The notes under the pieces are model-generated. The model did not search any database. It was given only the letters and a program-made list of their open reading frames with translations, and was not told the DNA's origin. Made by a program: the position numbers and the translations under genes. From Paramacrobiotus metropolitanus (lineage: Eukaryota; Tardigrada; Eutardigrada; Parachela; Macrobiotidae): DNA of 64,000 nucleotides. This document shows, piece after piece, positions 1 to 12,987 of the stretch. The stretch is from positions 1-64,000 of the forward strand of contig NW_026570366.1 of assembly GCF_019649055.1 (NCBI RefSeq), in the 5' to 3' direction. The number at the start of each line of letters is the position of its first letter. Within the stretch, counting starts at the first letter, position 1.

Positions 1-320
1 ATTTCTGACTCAGGAAGAAAACTAATAGTATTTGCCCATAAAAAAACAACGTTGAAATTTGAAATTACCGAAACTCATTAAGCCACGCCCAAAAACCAAG
101 TTACATAGGTAACACGTAACCAAAAGATGTGACCGACATGTATTTCATACTATTTTTGCTCAAAAAGACGTGACATTTCAAACAAAGAAGAAATCGTCGC
201 AGTTACAAGTAACTTACACGGTAACCGACTATATGTCATGGTAACCAATGCAGTAACAGGTGCCGTTACAACGGTGGTAGCTGATACTGCTATCATTTTG
301 GTACCGGTTTTAGTAGTTAC

Positions 321-460
321 ATTAGTAGCGGGCACCGCTACTAATTTAATAACGAAAATTGGTACTACAGTGATAGCGGGTACCGCTATCACTGTAGTAA
401 CGGGTACCGTTACTACAGTGGTAACGGGCACCGTTACCATGTTGGTAACGGGTTACCAAC
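321..460. repeat. Chain of overlapping hairpins within the satellite unit
   Basis: Five consecutive inverted repeats are readable in the first unit and recur in the long units. They are arms 321-331/335-345 (loop GCA), 363-379/383-399 (17-bp perfect arms, loop GTA), 390-403/407-420 (14-bp arms, loop GTA), 419-427/431-439 (loop GCA) and 441-449/452-460 (loop GG). The second, third and fourth share arm sequence with their neighbours, so neighbouring hairpins exclude each other. Four of the five stems end CGG-GNA-CCG. Other palindromes in the same unit are centred on GGTNACC, such as TGGTCACGTGACCA near 1074-1087 and the 10-bp arms AAAGGTCACC/GGTGACCTTT near 1105-1126. Confidence 0.9.
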
Positions 461-1131
461 AATGTTTACAGAGCAAACTGTTGCAAACAGCGTCGCAAAT
501 GAAGCTAACGACTTGGCAATTACAGCAGACTGTATGGGATGTCAAATAGGGGTGCTTTGGACTTGGTTACATATGGTAACCATATATATTACAATGGTAA
601 CGCTACCGTTACCAAAGGTCATGGGGTCAGATATCAAAATCTTTTACTTTTTTGGACTCAGGAAGAGAAACTGATCAAAACCGTCCATAGAACACGTAGT
701 TTTTGTGCCACCCGGCCATTTTCACTTAAACCCCGCCTCCCAACGATCCGGATTGGTCGGTGGGCGTTATTATGTCTGTAATACTTATATGATTAGGAAG
801 GGGTGGTACCTACCTGATACGAACGTCCGCCACGCCCATCCTGACCCACCCCAAAAGTTTCCGTCATTAAAGCGGCCGGTACTAAATGTGACCTTACATT
901 TGCAAATCTGAAGATTCATTGCGTTCACCCGATTTCGAGGTTTCGATGAACCGGCTGAACCGACTATCAGACCAAAAAACGAACTATTGAACCTTTTTTT
1001 TCACGTCAAATCATTCTGGGTAGTCGGCAAAGACTTTTTCAAAAGGTCACCAACCAGAGTTATACACTATAAATGGTCACGTGACCACCGAATCTATCGT
1101 TAGGAAAGGTCACCCAGGTGACCTTTTACCA

Positions 1132-1839
1132 ATTTCTGACTCAGGAAGAAAAACTAATAGTATTTGCCCATAAAAACAACGTTGAAATTTGAAATTACCG
1201 AAACTCATTAAGCCACGCCCAAAAACCAAGTTACATAGGTAACACGTAACCAAAAGATGTGACCGACATGTATTTCATACTATTTTGCTCAAAAGACGTG
1301 ACATTTCAAACAAAGAAGAAATCGTCGCAGTTACAAGTAACTTACACGGTAACCGACTATATGTCATGGTAACCAATGCAGTAACAGGTGCCGTTACAAC
1401 GGTGGTAGCTGATACTGCTATCATTTTGGTACCGGTTTTAGTAGTTACATTAGTAGCGGGCACCGCTACTAATTTAATAACGAAAATTGGTACTACAGTG
1501 ATAGCGGGTACCGCTATCACTGTAGTAACGGGTACCGTTACTACAGTGGTAACGGTACCCCTGGCCGGTACTAAATTAAAGCGGCCGGTACTAAATGTGA
1601 CCTTACATTTGCAAATCTGAAGATTCATTGCGTTCACCCGATTTCGAGGTTTCGATGAACCGGCTGAACCGACTATCAGACCAAAAAACGAACTATTGAA
1701 CCTTTTTTTTCACGTCAAATCATTCTGGGTAGTCGGCAAAGACTTTTTTCAAAAGGTCACCAACCAGAGTTATACACTATAAATGGTCACGTGACCACCG
1801 AATCTAGGTTAGAAAGGTCACCCAGGTGACCTTTTACCA
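1132..1839. repeat. Short satellite unit (708 bp) with internal deletion
   Basis: This unit lacks about 420 bp found in full units, from inside the GTAACGG hairpin region to just before the AAAGCGGCCGG segment. The junction near 1550-1580 carries a filler in which GGCCGGTACTAAA appears twice, once before and once after ATTAAAGC. The extra copy looks like a templated insertion made during break repair. Confidence 0.9.
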
Positions 1840-2551
1840 ATTTCTGACTCAGGAAGAAAAACTAATAGTATTTGCCCATAAAAAACAACGTTGAAATTTG
1901 AAATTACCGAAACTCATTAAGCCACGCCCAAAACCAAGTTACATAGGTAACACGTAACCAAAAGATGTGACCGACATGTATTTCATACTATTTTTGCTCA
2001 AAAAGACGTGACATTTCAAACAAAGAAGAAATCGTCGCAGTTACAAGTAACTTACACGGTAACCGACTATATGTCATGGTAACCAATGCAGTAACAGGTG
2101 CCGTTACAACGGTGGTAGCTGATACTGCTATCATTTTGGTACCGGTTTTAGTAGTTACATTAGTAGCGGGCACCGCTACTAATTTAATAACGAAAATTGG
2201 TACTACAGTGATAGCGGGTACCGCTATCACTGTAGTAACGGGTACCGTTACTACAGTGGTAACGGTACCCCTGGCCGGTACTAAATTAAAGCGGCCGGTA
2301 CTAAATGTGACCTTACATTTGCAAATCTGAAGATTCATTGCGTTCACCCGATTTCGAGGTTTCGATGAACCGGCTGAACCGACTATCAGACCAAAAAACG
2401 AACTATTGAACCTTTTTTTTCACGTCAAATCATTCTGGGTAGTCGGCAAAGACTTTTTTCAAAAGGTCACCAACCAGAGTTATACACTATAAATGGTCAC
2501 GTGACCACCGAATCTATGGTTAGGAAAGGTCACCCAGGTGACCTTTTACCA
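1840..2551. repeat. Second short satellite unit (712 bp), same junction
   Basis: It has the same deletion and the same duplicated GGCCGGTACTAAA filler (near 2260-2300) as the preceding unit. The deletion therefore happened once and the short unit was then copied next to itself, by unequal exchange or conversion. Confidence 0.9.
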
Positions 2552-5500
2552 ATTTCTGACTCAGGAAGAAAAACTAATAGTATTTGCCCATAAAAAACAA
2601 CGTTGAAATTTGAAATTACCGAAACTCATTAAGCCACGCCCAAAACCAAGTTACATAGGTAACACGTAACCAAAGATGTGACCGACATGTATTTCATACT
2701 ATTTTTGCTCAAAAAGACGTGACATTTCAAACAAAGAAGAAATCGTCGCAGTTACAAGTAACTTACACGGTAACCGACTATATGTCATGGTAACCAATGC
2801 AGTAACAGGTGCCGTTACAACGGTGGTAGCTGATACTGCTATCATTTTGGTACCGGTTTTAGTTACATTAGTAGCGGGCACCGCTACTAATTTAATAACG
2901 AAAATTGGTACTACAGTGATAGCGGGTACCGCTATCACTGTAGTAACGGGTACCGTTACTACAGTGGTAACGGGCACCGTTACCATGTTGGTAACGGGTT
3001 ACCAACAATGTTTACAGAGCAAACTGTTGCAAACAGCGTCGCAAATGAAGCTAACGACTTGGCAATTACAGCAGACTGTATGGGATGTCAAATAGGGGTG
3101 CTTTGGACTTGGTTACATATGGTAACCATATATATTACAATGGTAACGCTACCGTTACCAAAGGTCATGGGGTCAGATATCAAAATCTTTTACTTTTTGG
3201 ACTCAGGAAGAGAAACTGATCAAAACCGTCCATAGAACACGTAGTTTTTGTGCCACCCGGCCATTTTCACTTAAACCCCGCCTCCCAACGATCCGGATTG
3301 GTCGGTGGGCGTTATTATGTCTGTAATACTTATATGATTAGGAAGGGGTGGTACCTACCTGATACGAACGTCCGCCACGCCCATCCTGACCCACCCCAAA
3401 AGTTTCCGTCATTAAAGCGGCCGGTACTAAATGTGACCTTACATTTGCAAATCTGAAGATTCATTGCGTTCACCCGATTTCGAGGTTTCGATGAACCGGC
3501 TGAACCGACTATCAGACCAAAAAACGAACTATTGAACCTTTTTTTCACGTCAAATCATTCTGGGTAGTCGGCAAAGACTTTTTCAAAAGGTCACCAACCA
3601 GAGTTATACACTATAAATGGTCACGTGACCACCGAATCTATGGTTAGGAAAGGTCACCCAGGTGACCTTTTACCAATTTCTGACTCAGGAAGAAAAACTA
3701 ATAGTATTTGCCCATAAAAAACAACGTTGAAATTTGAAATTACCGAAACTCATTAAGCCACGCCCAAAAACCAAGTTACATAGGTAACACGTAACCAAAA
3801 GATGTGACCGACATGTATTTCATACTATTTTTGCTCAAAAAGACGTGACATTTCAAACAAAGAAGAAATCGTCGCAGTTACAAGTAACTTACACGGTAAC
3901 CGACTATATGTCATGGTAACCAATGCAGTAACAGGTGCCGTTACAACGGTGGTAGCTGATACTGCTATCATTTTGGTACCGGTTTTAGTAGTTACATTAG
4001 TAGCGGGCACCGCTACTAATTTAATAACGAAAATTGGTACTACAGTGATAGCGGGTACCGCTATCACTGTAGTAACGGGTACCGTTACTACAGTGGTAAC
4101 GGGCACCGTTACCATGTTGGTAACGGGTTACCAACAATGTTTACAGAGCAAACTGTTGCAAACAGCGTCGCAAATGAAGCTAACGACTTGGCAATTACAG
4201 CAGACTGTATGGGATGTCAAATAGGGGTGCTTTGGACTTGGTTACATATGGTAACCATATATATTACAATGGTAACGCTACCGTTACCAAAGGTCATGGG
4301 GTCAGATATCAAAATCTTTTACTTTTTGGACTCAGGAAGAGAAACTGATCAAAACCGTCCATAGAACACGTAGTTTTTGTGCCACCCGGCCATTTTCACT
4401 TAAACCCCGCCTCCCAACGATCCGGATTGGTCGGTGGGCGTTATTATGTCTGTAATACTTATATGATTAGGAAGGGGTGGTACCTACCTGATACGAACGT
4501 CCGCCACGCCCATCCTGACCCACCCCAAAAGTTTCCGTCATTAAAGCGGCCGGTACTAAATGTGACCTTACATTTGCAAATCTGAAGATTCATTGCGTTC
4601 ACCCGATTTCGAGGTTTCGATGAACCGGCTGAACCGACTATCAGACCAAAAAACGAACTATTGAACCTTTTTTTCACGTCAAATCATTCTGGGTAGTCGG
4701 CAAAGACTTTTTCAAAAGGTCACCAACCAGAGTTATACACTATAAATGGTCACGTGACCACCGAATCTATGAGTTAGGAAAGGTCACCCAGGTGACCTTT
4801 TACCAATTTCTGACTCAGGAAGAAAAACTAATAGTATTTGCCCATAAAAACAACGTTGAAATTTGAAATTACCGAAACTCATTAAGCCACGCCCAAAAAC
4901 CAAGTTACATAGGTAACACGTAACCAAAAGATGTGACCGACATGTATTTCATACTATTTTTGCTCAAAAGACGTGACATTTCAAACAAAGAAGAAATCGT
5001 CGCAGTTACAAGTAACTTACACGGTAACCGACTATATGTCATGGTAACCAATGCAGTAACAGGTGCCGTTACAACGGTGGTAGCTGATACTGCTATCATT
5101 TTGGTACCGGTTTTAGTAGTTACATTAGTAGCGGGCACCGCTACTAATTTAATAACGAAAATTGGTACTACAGTGATAGCGGGTACCGCTATCACTGTAG
5201 TAACGGGTACCGTTACTACAGTGGTAACGGGCACCGTTACCATGTTGGTAACGGGTTACCAACAATGTTTACAGAGCAAACTGTTGCAAACAGCGTCGCA
5301 AATGAAGCTAACGACTTGGCAATTACAGCAGACTGTATGGGATGTCAAATAGGGGTGCTTTGGACTTGGTTACATATGGTAACCATATATATTACAATGG
5401 TAACGCTACCGTTACCAAAGGTCATGGGGTCAGATATCAAAATCTTTTACTTTTTTGGACTCAGGAAGAGAAACTGATCAAAACCGTCCATAGAACACGT

Positions 5501-8500
5501 AGTTTTGTGCCACCCGGCCATTTTCACTTAAACCCCGCCTCCCAACGATCCGGATTGGTCGGTGGGCGTTATTATGTCTGTAATACTTATATGATTAGGA
5601 AGGGGTGGTACCTACCTGATACGAACGTCCGCCACGCCCATCCTGACCCACCCCAAAAGTTTCCGTCATTAAAGCGGCCGGTACTAAATGTGACCTTACA
5701 TTTGCAAATCTGAAGATTCATTGCGTTCACCCGATTTCGAGGTTTCGATGAACCGGCTGAACCGACTATCAGACCAAAAAACGAACTATTGAACCTTTTT
5801 TTTCACGTCAAATCATTCTGGGTAGTCGGCAAAGACTTTTTTCAAAAGGTCACCAACCAGAGTTATACACTATAAATGGTCACGTGACCACCGAATCTAT
5901 GGTTAGGAAAGGTCACCCAGGTGACCTTTTACCAATTTCTGACTCAGGAAGAAAAACTAATAGTATTTGCCCATAAAAAACAACGTTGAAATTTGAAATT
6001 ACCGAAACTCATTAAGCCACGCCCAAAAACCAAGTTACATAGGTAACACGTAACCAAAAGATGTGACCGACATGTATTTCATACTATTTTTGCTCAAAAA
6101 GACGTGACATTTCAAACAAAGAAGAAATCGTCGCAGTTACAAGTAACTTACACGGTAACCGACTATATGTCATGGTAACCAATGCAGTAACAGGTGCCGT
6201 TACAACGGTGGTAGCTGATACTGCTATCATTTTGGTACCGGTTTTAGTAGTTACATTAGTAGCGGGCACCGCTACTAATTTAATAACGAAAATTGGTACT
6301 ACAGTGATAGCGGGTACCGCTATCACTGTAGTAACGGGTACCGTTACTACAGTGGTAACGGGCACCGTTACCATGTTGGTAACGGGTTACCAACAATGTT
6401 TACAGAGCAAACTGTTGCAAACAGCGTCGCAAATGAAGCTAACGACTTGGCAATTACAGCAGACTGTATGGGATGTCAAATAGGGGTGCTTTGGACTTGG
6501 TTACATATGGTAACCATATATATTACAATGGTAACGCTACCGTTACCAAAGGTCATGGGGTCAGATATCAAAATCTTTTACTTTTTTGGACTCAGGAAGA
6601 GAAACTGATCAAAACCGTCCATAGAACACGTAGTTTTTGTGCCACCCGGCCATTTTCACTTAAACCCCGCCTCCCAACGATCCGGATTGGTCGGTGGGCG
6701 TTATTATGTCTGTAATACTTATATGATTAGGAAGGGGTGGTACCTACCTGATACGAACGTCCGCCACGCCCACTCTGACCCACCCCAAAAGTTTCCGTCA
6801 TTAAAGCGGCCGGTACTAAATGTGACCTTACATTTGCAAATCTGAAGATTCATTGCGTTCACCCGATTTCGAGGTTTCGATGAACCGGCTGAACCGACTA
6901 TCAGACCAAAAAACGAACTATTGAACCTTTTTTTCACGTCAAATCATTCTGGGTAGTCGGCAAAGACTTTTTCAAAAGGTCACCAACCAGAGTTATACAC
7001 TATAAATGGTCACGTGACCACCGAATCTATGAGTTAGGAAAGGTCACCCAGGTGACCTTTTACCAATTCTCTGACTCAGGAAGAAAAACTAATAGTATTT
7101 GCCCATAAAAAACAACGTTGAAATTTGAAATTACCGAAACTCATTAAGCCACGCCCAAAAACCAAGTTACATAGGTAACACGTAACCAAAAGATGTGACC
7201 GACATGTATTTCATACTATTTTTGCTCAAAAGACGTGACATTTCAAACAAAGAAGAAATCGTCGCAGTTACAAGTAACTTACACGGTAACCGACTATATG
7301 TCATGGTAACCAATGCAGTAACAGGTGCCGTTACAACGGTGGTAGCTGATACTGCTATCATTTTGGTACCGGTTTTAGTAGTTACATTAGTAGCGGGCAC
7401 CGCTACTAATTTAATAACGAAAATTGGTACTACAGTGATAGCGGGTACCGCTATCACTGTAGTAACGGGTACCACAGTGGTAACGGGCACCGTTACCATG
7501 TTGGTAACGGGTTACCAACAATGTTTACAGAGCAAACTGTTGCAAACAGCGTCGCAAATGAAGCTAACGACTTGGCAATTACAGCAGACTGTATGGGATG
7601 TCAAATAGGGGTGCTTTGGACTTGGTTACATATGGTAACCATATATATTACAATGGTAACGCTACCGTTACCAAAGGTCATGGGGTCAGATATCAAAATC
7701 TTTTACTTTTTTGGACTCAGGAAGAGAAACTGATCAAAACCGTCCATAGAACACGTAGTTTTGTGCCACCCGGCCATTTTCACTTAAACCCCGCCTCCCA
7801 ACGATCCGGATTGGTCGGTGGGCGTTATTATGTCTGTAATACTTATATGATTAGGAAGGGGTGGTACCTACCTGATACGAACGTCCGCCACGCCCATCCT
7901 GACCCACCCCAAAAGTTTCCGTCATTAAAGCGGCCGGTACTAAATGTGACCTTACATTTGCAAATCTGAAGATTCATTGCGTTCACCCGATTTCGAGGTT
8001 TCGATGAACCGGCTGAACCGACTATCAGACCAAAAAACGAACTATTGAACCTTTTTTTTCACGTCAAATCATTCTGGGTAGTCGGCAAAGACTTTTTTCA
8101 AAAGGTCACCAACCAGAGTTATACACTATAAATGGTCACGTGACCACCGAATCTATGGTTAGGAAAGGTCACCCAGGTGACCTTTTACCAATTTCTGACT
8201 CAGGAAGAAAAACTAATAGTATTTGCCCATAAAAAACAACGTTGAAATTTGAAATTACCGAAACTCATTAAGCCACGCCCAAAAACCAAGTTACATAGGT
8301 AACACGTAACCAAAAGATGTGACCGACATGTATTTCATACTATTTTTGCTCAAAACAGACGTGACATTTCAAACAAAGAAGAAATCGTCGCAGTTACAAG
8401 TAACTTACACGGTAACCGACTATATGTCATGGTAACCAATGCAGTAACAGGTGCCGTTACAACGGTGGTAGCTGATACTGCTATCATTTTGGTACCGGTT

Positions 8501-11500
8501 TTAGTAGTTACATTAGTAGCGGGCACCGCTACTAATTTAATAACGAAAATTGGTACTACAGTGATAGCGGGTACCGCTATCACTGTAGTAACGGGTACCG
8601 TTACTACAGTGGTAACGGGCACCGTTACCATGTTGGTAACGGGTTACCAACAATGTTTACAGAGCAAACTGTTGCAAACAGCGTCGCAAATGAAGCTAAC
8701 GACTTGGCAATTACAGCAGACTGTATGGGATGTCAAATAGGGGTGCTTTGGACTTGGTTACATATGGTAACCATATATATTACAATGGTAACGCTACCGT
8801 TACCAAAGGTCATGGGGTCAGATATCAAAATCTTTTACTTTTTTGGACTCAGGAAGAGAAACTGATCAAAACCGTCCATAGAACACGTAGTTTTTGTGCC
8901 ACCCGGCCATTTTCACTTAAACCCCGCCTCCCAACGATCCGGATTGGTCGGTGGGCGTTATTATGTCTGTAATACTTATATGATTAGGAAGGGGTGGTAC
9001 CTACCTGATACGAACGTCCGCCACGCCCATCCTGACCCACCCCAAAAGTTTCCGTCATTAAAGCGGCCGGTACTAAATGTGACCTTACATTTGCAAATCT
9101 GAAGATTCATTGCGTTCACCCGATTTCGAGGTTTCGATGAACCGGCTGAACCGACTATCAGACCAAAAACGAACTATTGAACCTTTTTTTCACGTCAAAT
9201 CATTCTGGGTAGTCGGCAAAGACTTTTTTCAAAAGGTCACCAACCAGAGTTATACACTATAAATGGTCACGTGACCACCGAATCTATGAGTTAGGAAAGG
9301 TCACCCAGGTGACCTTTACCAATTTCTGACTCAGGAAGAAAAACTAATAGTATTTGCCCATAAAAAACAACGTTGAAATTTGAAATTACCGAAACTCATT
9401 AAGCCACGCCCAAAAACCAAGTTACATAGGTAACACGTAACCAAAAGATGTGACCGACATGTATTTCATACTATTTTTGCTCAAAAGACGTGACATTTCA
9501 AACAAAGAAGAAATCGTCGCAGTTACAAGTAACTTACACGGTAACCGACTATATGTCATGGTAACCAATGCAGTAACAGGTGCCGTTACAACGGTGGTAG
9601 CTGATACTGCTATCATTTTGGTACCGGTTTTAGTAGTTACATTAGTAGCGGGCACCGCTACTAATTTAATAACGAAAATTGGTACTACAGTGATAGCGGG
9701 TACCGCTATCACTGTAGTAACGGGTACCGTTACTACAGTGGTAACGGGCACCGTTACCATGTTGGTAACGGGTTACCAACAATGTTTACAGAGCAAACTG
9801 TTGCAAACAGCGTCGCAAATGAAGCTAACGACTTGGCAATTACAGCAGACTGTATGGGATGTCAAATAGGGGTGCTTTGGACTTGGTTACATATGGTAAC
9901 CATATATATTACAATGGTAACGCTACCGTTACCAAAGGTCATGGGGTCAGATATCAAAATCTTTTACTTTTTTGGACTCAGGAAGAGAAACTGATCAAAA
10001 CCGTCCATAGAACACGTAGTTTTTGTGCCACCCGGCCATTTTCACTTAAACCCCGCCTCCCAACGATCCGGATTGGTCGGTGGGCGTTATTATGTCTGTA
10101 ATACTTATATGATTAGGAAGGGGTGGTACCTACCTGATACGAACGTCCGCCACGCCCATCCTGACCCACCCCAAAAGTTTCCGTCATTAAAGCGGCCGGT
10201 ACTAAATGTGACCTTACATTTGCAAATCTGAAGATTCATTGCGTTCACCCGATTTCGAGGTTTCGATGAACCGGCTGAACCGACTATCAGACCAAAAAAC
10301 GAACTATTGAACCTTTTTTTTCACGTCAAATCATTCTGGGTAGTCGGCAAAGACTTTTTTCAAAAGGTCACCAACCAGAGTTATACACTATAAATGGTCA
10401 CGTGACCACCGAATCTATGTTAGGAAAGGTCACCCAGGTGACCTTTTACCAATTTTCTGCTCAGGAAGAAAAACTAATAGTATTTGCCCATAAAAAACAA
10501 CGTTGAAATTTGAAATTACCGAAACTCATTAAGCCACGCCCAAAAACCAAGTTACATAGGTAACACGTAACCAAAAGATGTGACCGACATGTATTTCATA
10601 CTATTTTTGCTCAAAAAGACGTGACATTTCAAACAAAGAAGAAATCGTCGCAGTTACAAGTAACTTACACGGTAACCGACTATATGTCATGGTAACCAAT
10701 GCAGTAACAGGTGCCGTTACAACGGTGGTAGCTGATACTGCTATCATTTTGGTACCGGTTTTAGTAGTTACATTAGTAGCGGGCACCGCTACTAATTTAA
10801 TAACGAAAATTGGTACTACAGTGATAGCGGGTACCGCTATCACTGTAGTAACGGGTACCGTTACTACAGTGGTAACGGGCACCGTTACCATGTTGGTAAC
10901 GGGTTACCAACAATGTTTACAGAGCAAACTGTTGCAAACAGCGTCGCAAATGAAGCTAACGACTTGGCAATTACAGCAGACTGTATGGGATGTCAAATAG
11001 GGGTGCTTTGGACTTGGTTACATATGGTAACCATATATATTACAATGGTAACGCTACCGTTACCAAAGGTCATGGGGTCAGATATCAAAATCTTTTACTT
11101 TTTTGGACTCAGGAAGAGAAACTGATCAAAACCGTCCATAGAACACGTAGTTTTTGTGCCACCCGGCCATTTTCACTTAAACCCCGCCTCCCAACGATCC
11201 GGATTGGTCGGTGGGCGTTATTATGTCTGTAATACTTATATGATTAGGAAGGGGTGGTACCTACCTGATACGAACGTCCGCCACGCCCATCCTGACCCAC
11301 CCCAAAAGTTTCCGTCATTAAAGCGGCCGGTACTAAATGTGACCTTACATTTGCAAATCTGAAGATTCATTGCGTTCACCCGATTTCGAGGTTTCGATGA
11401 ACCGGCTGAACCGACTATCAGACCAAAAAACGAACTATTGAACCTTTTTTTTCACGTCAAATCATTCTGGGTAGTCGGCAAAGACTTTTTTCAAAAGGTC

Positions 11501-11569
11501 ACCAACCAGAGTTATACACTATAAATGGTCACGTGACCACCGAATCTATGGTTAGGAAAGGTCACCCAG

Positions 11570-11600
11570 GTGACCTTTCCTGGTGACCTTTGAAACTAAT
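11570..11600. repeat. Rearranged junction between satellite units 11 and 12
   Basis: At every other boundary the GGTGACCTTT half-palindrome is followed by TACCAATTTCTGACTCAGG. Here that stretch is missing and a second copy of the half-palindrome (CCTGGTGACCTTT) is joined directly to GAAACTAATAG. The break lies at the hairpin, as expected if the palindrome is a fragile site. Confidence 0.8.
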
Positions 11601-12454
11601 AGTATTTGCCCATAAAAAACAACGTTGAAATTTGAAATTACCGAAACTCATTAAGCCACGCCCAAAAACCAAGTTACATAGGTAACACGTAACCAAAAGA
11701 TGTGACCGACATGTATTTCATACTATTTTTGCTCAAAAAGACGTGACATTTCAAACAAAGAAGAAATCGTCGCAGTTACAAGTAACTTACACGGTAACCG
11801 ACTATATGTCATGGTAACCAATGCAGTAACAGGTGCCGTTACAACGGTGGTAGCTGATACTGCTATCATTTTGGTACCGGTTTTAGTAGTTACATTAGTA
11901 GCGGGCACCGCTACTAATTTAATAACGAAAATTGGTACTACAGTGATAGCGGGTACCGCTATCACTGTAGTAACGGGTACCGTTACTACAGTGGTAACGG
12001 GCACCGTTACCATGTTGGTAACGGGTTACCAACAATGTTTACAGAGCAAACTGTTGCAAACAGCGTCGCAAATGAAGCTAACGACTTGGCAATTACAGCA
12101 GACTGTATGGGATGTCAAATAGGGGTGCTTTGGACTTGGTTACATATGGTAACCATATATATTACAATGGTAACGCTACCGTTACCAAAGGTCATGGGGT
12201 CAGATATCAAAATCTTTTACTTTTTGGACTCAGGAAGAGAAACTGATCAAAACCGTCCATAGAACACGTAGTTTTTGTGCCACCCGGCCATTTTCACTTA
12301 AACCCCGCCTCCCAACGATCCGGATTGGTCGGTGGGCGTTATTATGTCTGTAATACTTATATGATTAGGAAGGGGTGGTACCTACCTGATACGAACGTCC
12401 GCCACGCCCATCCTGACCCACCCCAAAAGTTTCCGTCATTAAAGCGGCCGGTAC

Positions 12455-12987
12455 TTCGGTTTTTTCGAAAAATGCGAATGTACGCATGGGATGGTTTTCG
12501 ACCGCTTTGCACTTTTTTGAACAGCGAGGTTTTCAAAACGAATAAAAACTGTGAAATTGGACATAGCCAGATTTGCTTGGGTAGTACCGAGACGTACTGC
12601 TCGGTTACCATTATATTACAGTTACCGCTCAGTAACCGTTGTAACGAACTCGTTACCAATAAGTTACCTGTGCGTATCTATCAAACGAAGAGCAATAGTT
12701 GTTTACTTCAGCTGAAGAAGATGTTTTTTAGTCAGTTATACTGTTATACTGCAAAGTACTTCGCTGCATTATTTGACATATACGCACTGAGTTGCTACAT
12801 GCTAGACGAACACTGTGTGGCCGATCGTTTTGTTCAAAATATTTACTGCACTGGAACGCTCGTATTTTTTAATGAAGAAACCGATCGAAAAAACCGAAAA
12901 ATTTTGTTTTCGACGATCGTCTGGATCTTGAATTTTTTAGTGTTGTACAACATAATAATCTTTTTTATTTATTATAAATTGAAAAAG
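12455..12987. other. Diverged flank of the satellite, no gene seen
   Basis: Sequence similarity to the satellite ends at 12454, but the next 500 bp keep its flavour. GTTACC/GGTAAC elements recur between about 12600 and 12670. This may be a decayed or distantly related unit. An open frame runs from the last satellite unit through this stretch into the next feature, but it starts inside repeat DNA, so I do not accept that start. An AT-rich stretch lies at 12955-12980, just before the next ATG. Confidence 0.5.

Larger units (their letters stand above)
1..12454. repeat. Tandem satellite array, unit ~1.13 kb, 12 units
   Basis: Near-identical units start at 1, 1132, 1840, 2552, 3676, 4806, 5935, 7066, 8191, 9322, 10452 and about 11581. 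Full units are 1124-1131 bp; two are shortened to 708 and 712 bp. Units differ mainly by homopolymer-length changes and 1-6 bp indels, for example a 3-bp loss near 2861 and a 6-bp loss near 7471. The array starts before the window and stops abruptly after the GGCCGGTACT at 12445-12454. Open frames inside the units exist on both strands because the sequence is full of inverted repeats, so they are not treated as genes. Such homogeneity implies recent amplification or ongoing homogenisation. A centromeric, telomere-proximal or mobile-element origin cannot be told from this window. Confidence 0.97.

Noticed and set aside
150-12262. Repeated open frames of 70-140 aa on both strands in the satellite
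   Set aside because: They recur with the repeat unit, overlap on both strands because of the palindromes, and have low-complexity Val/Thr composition without family signatures.
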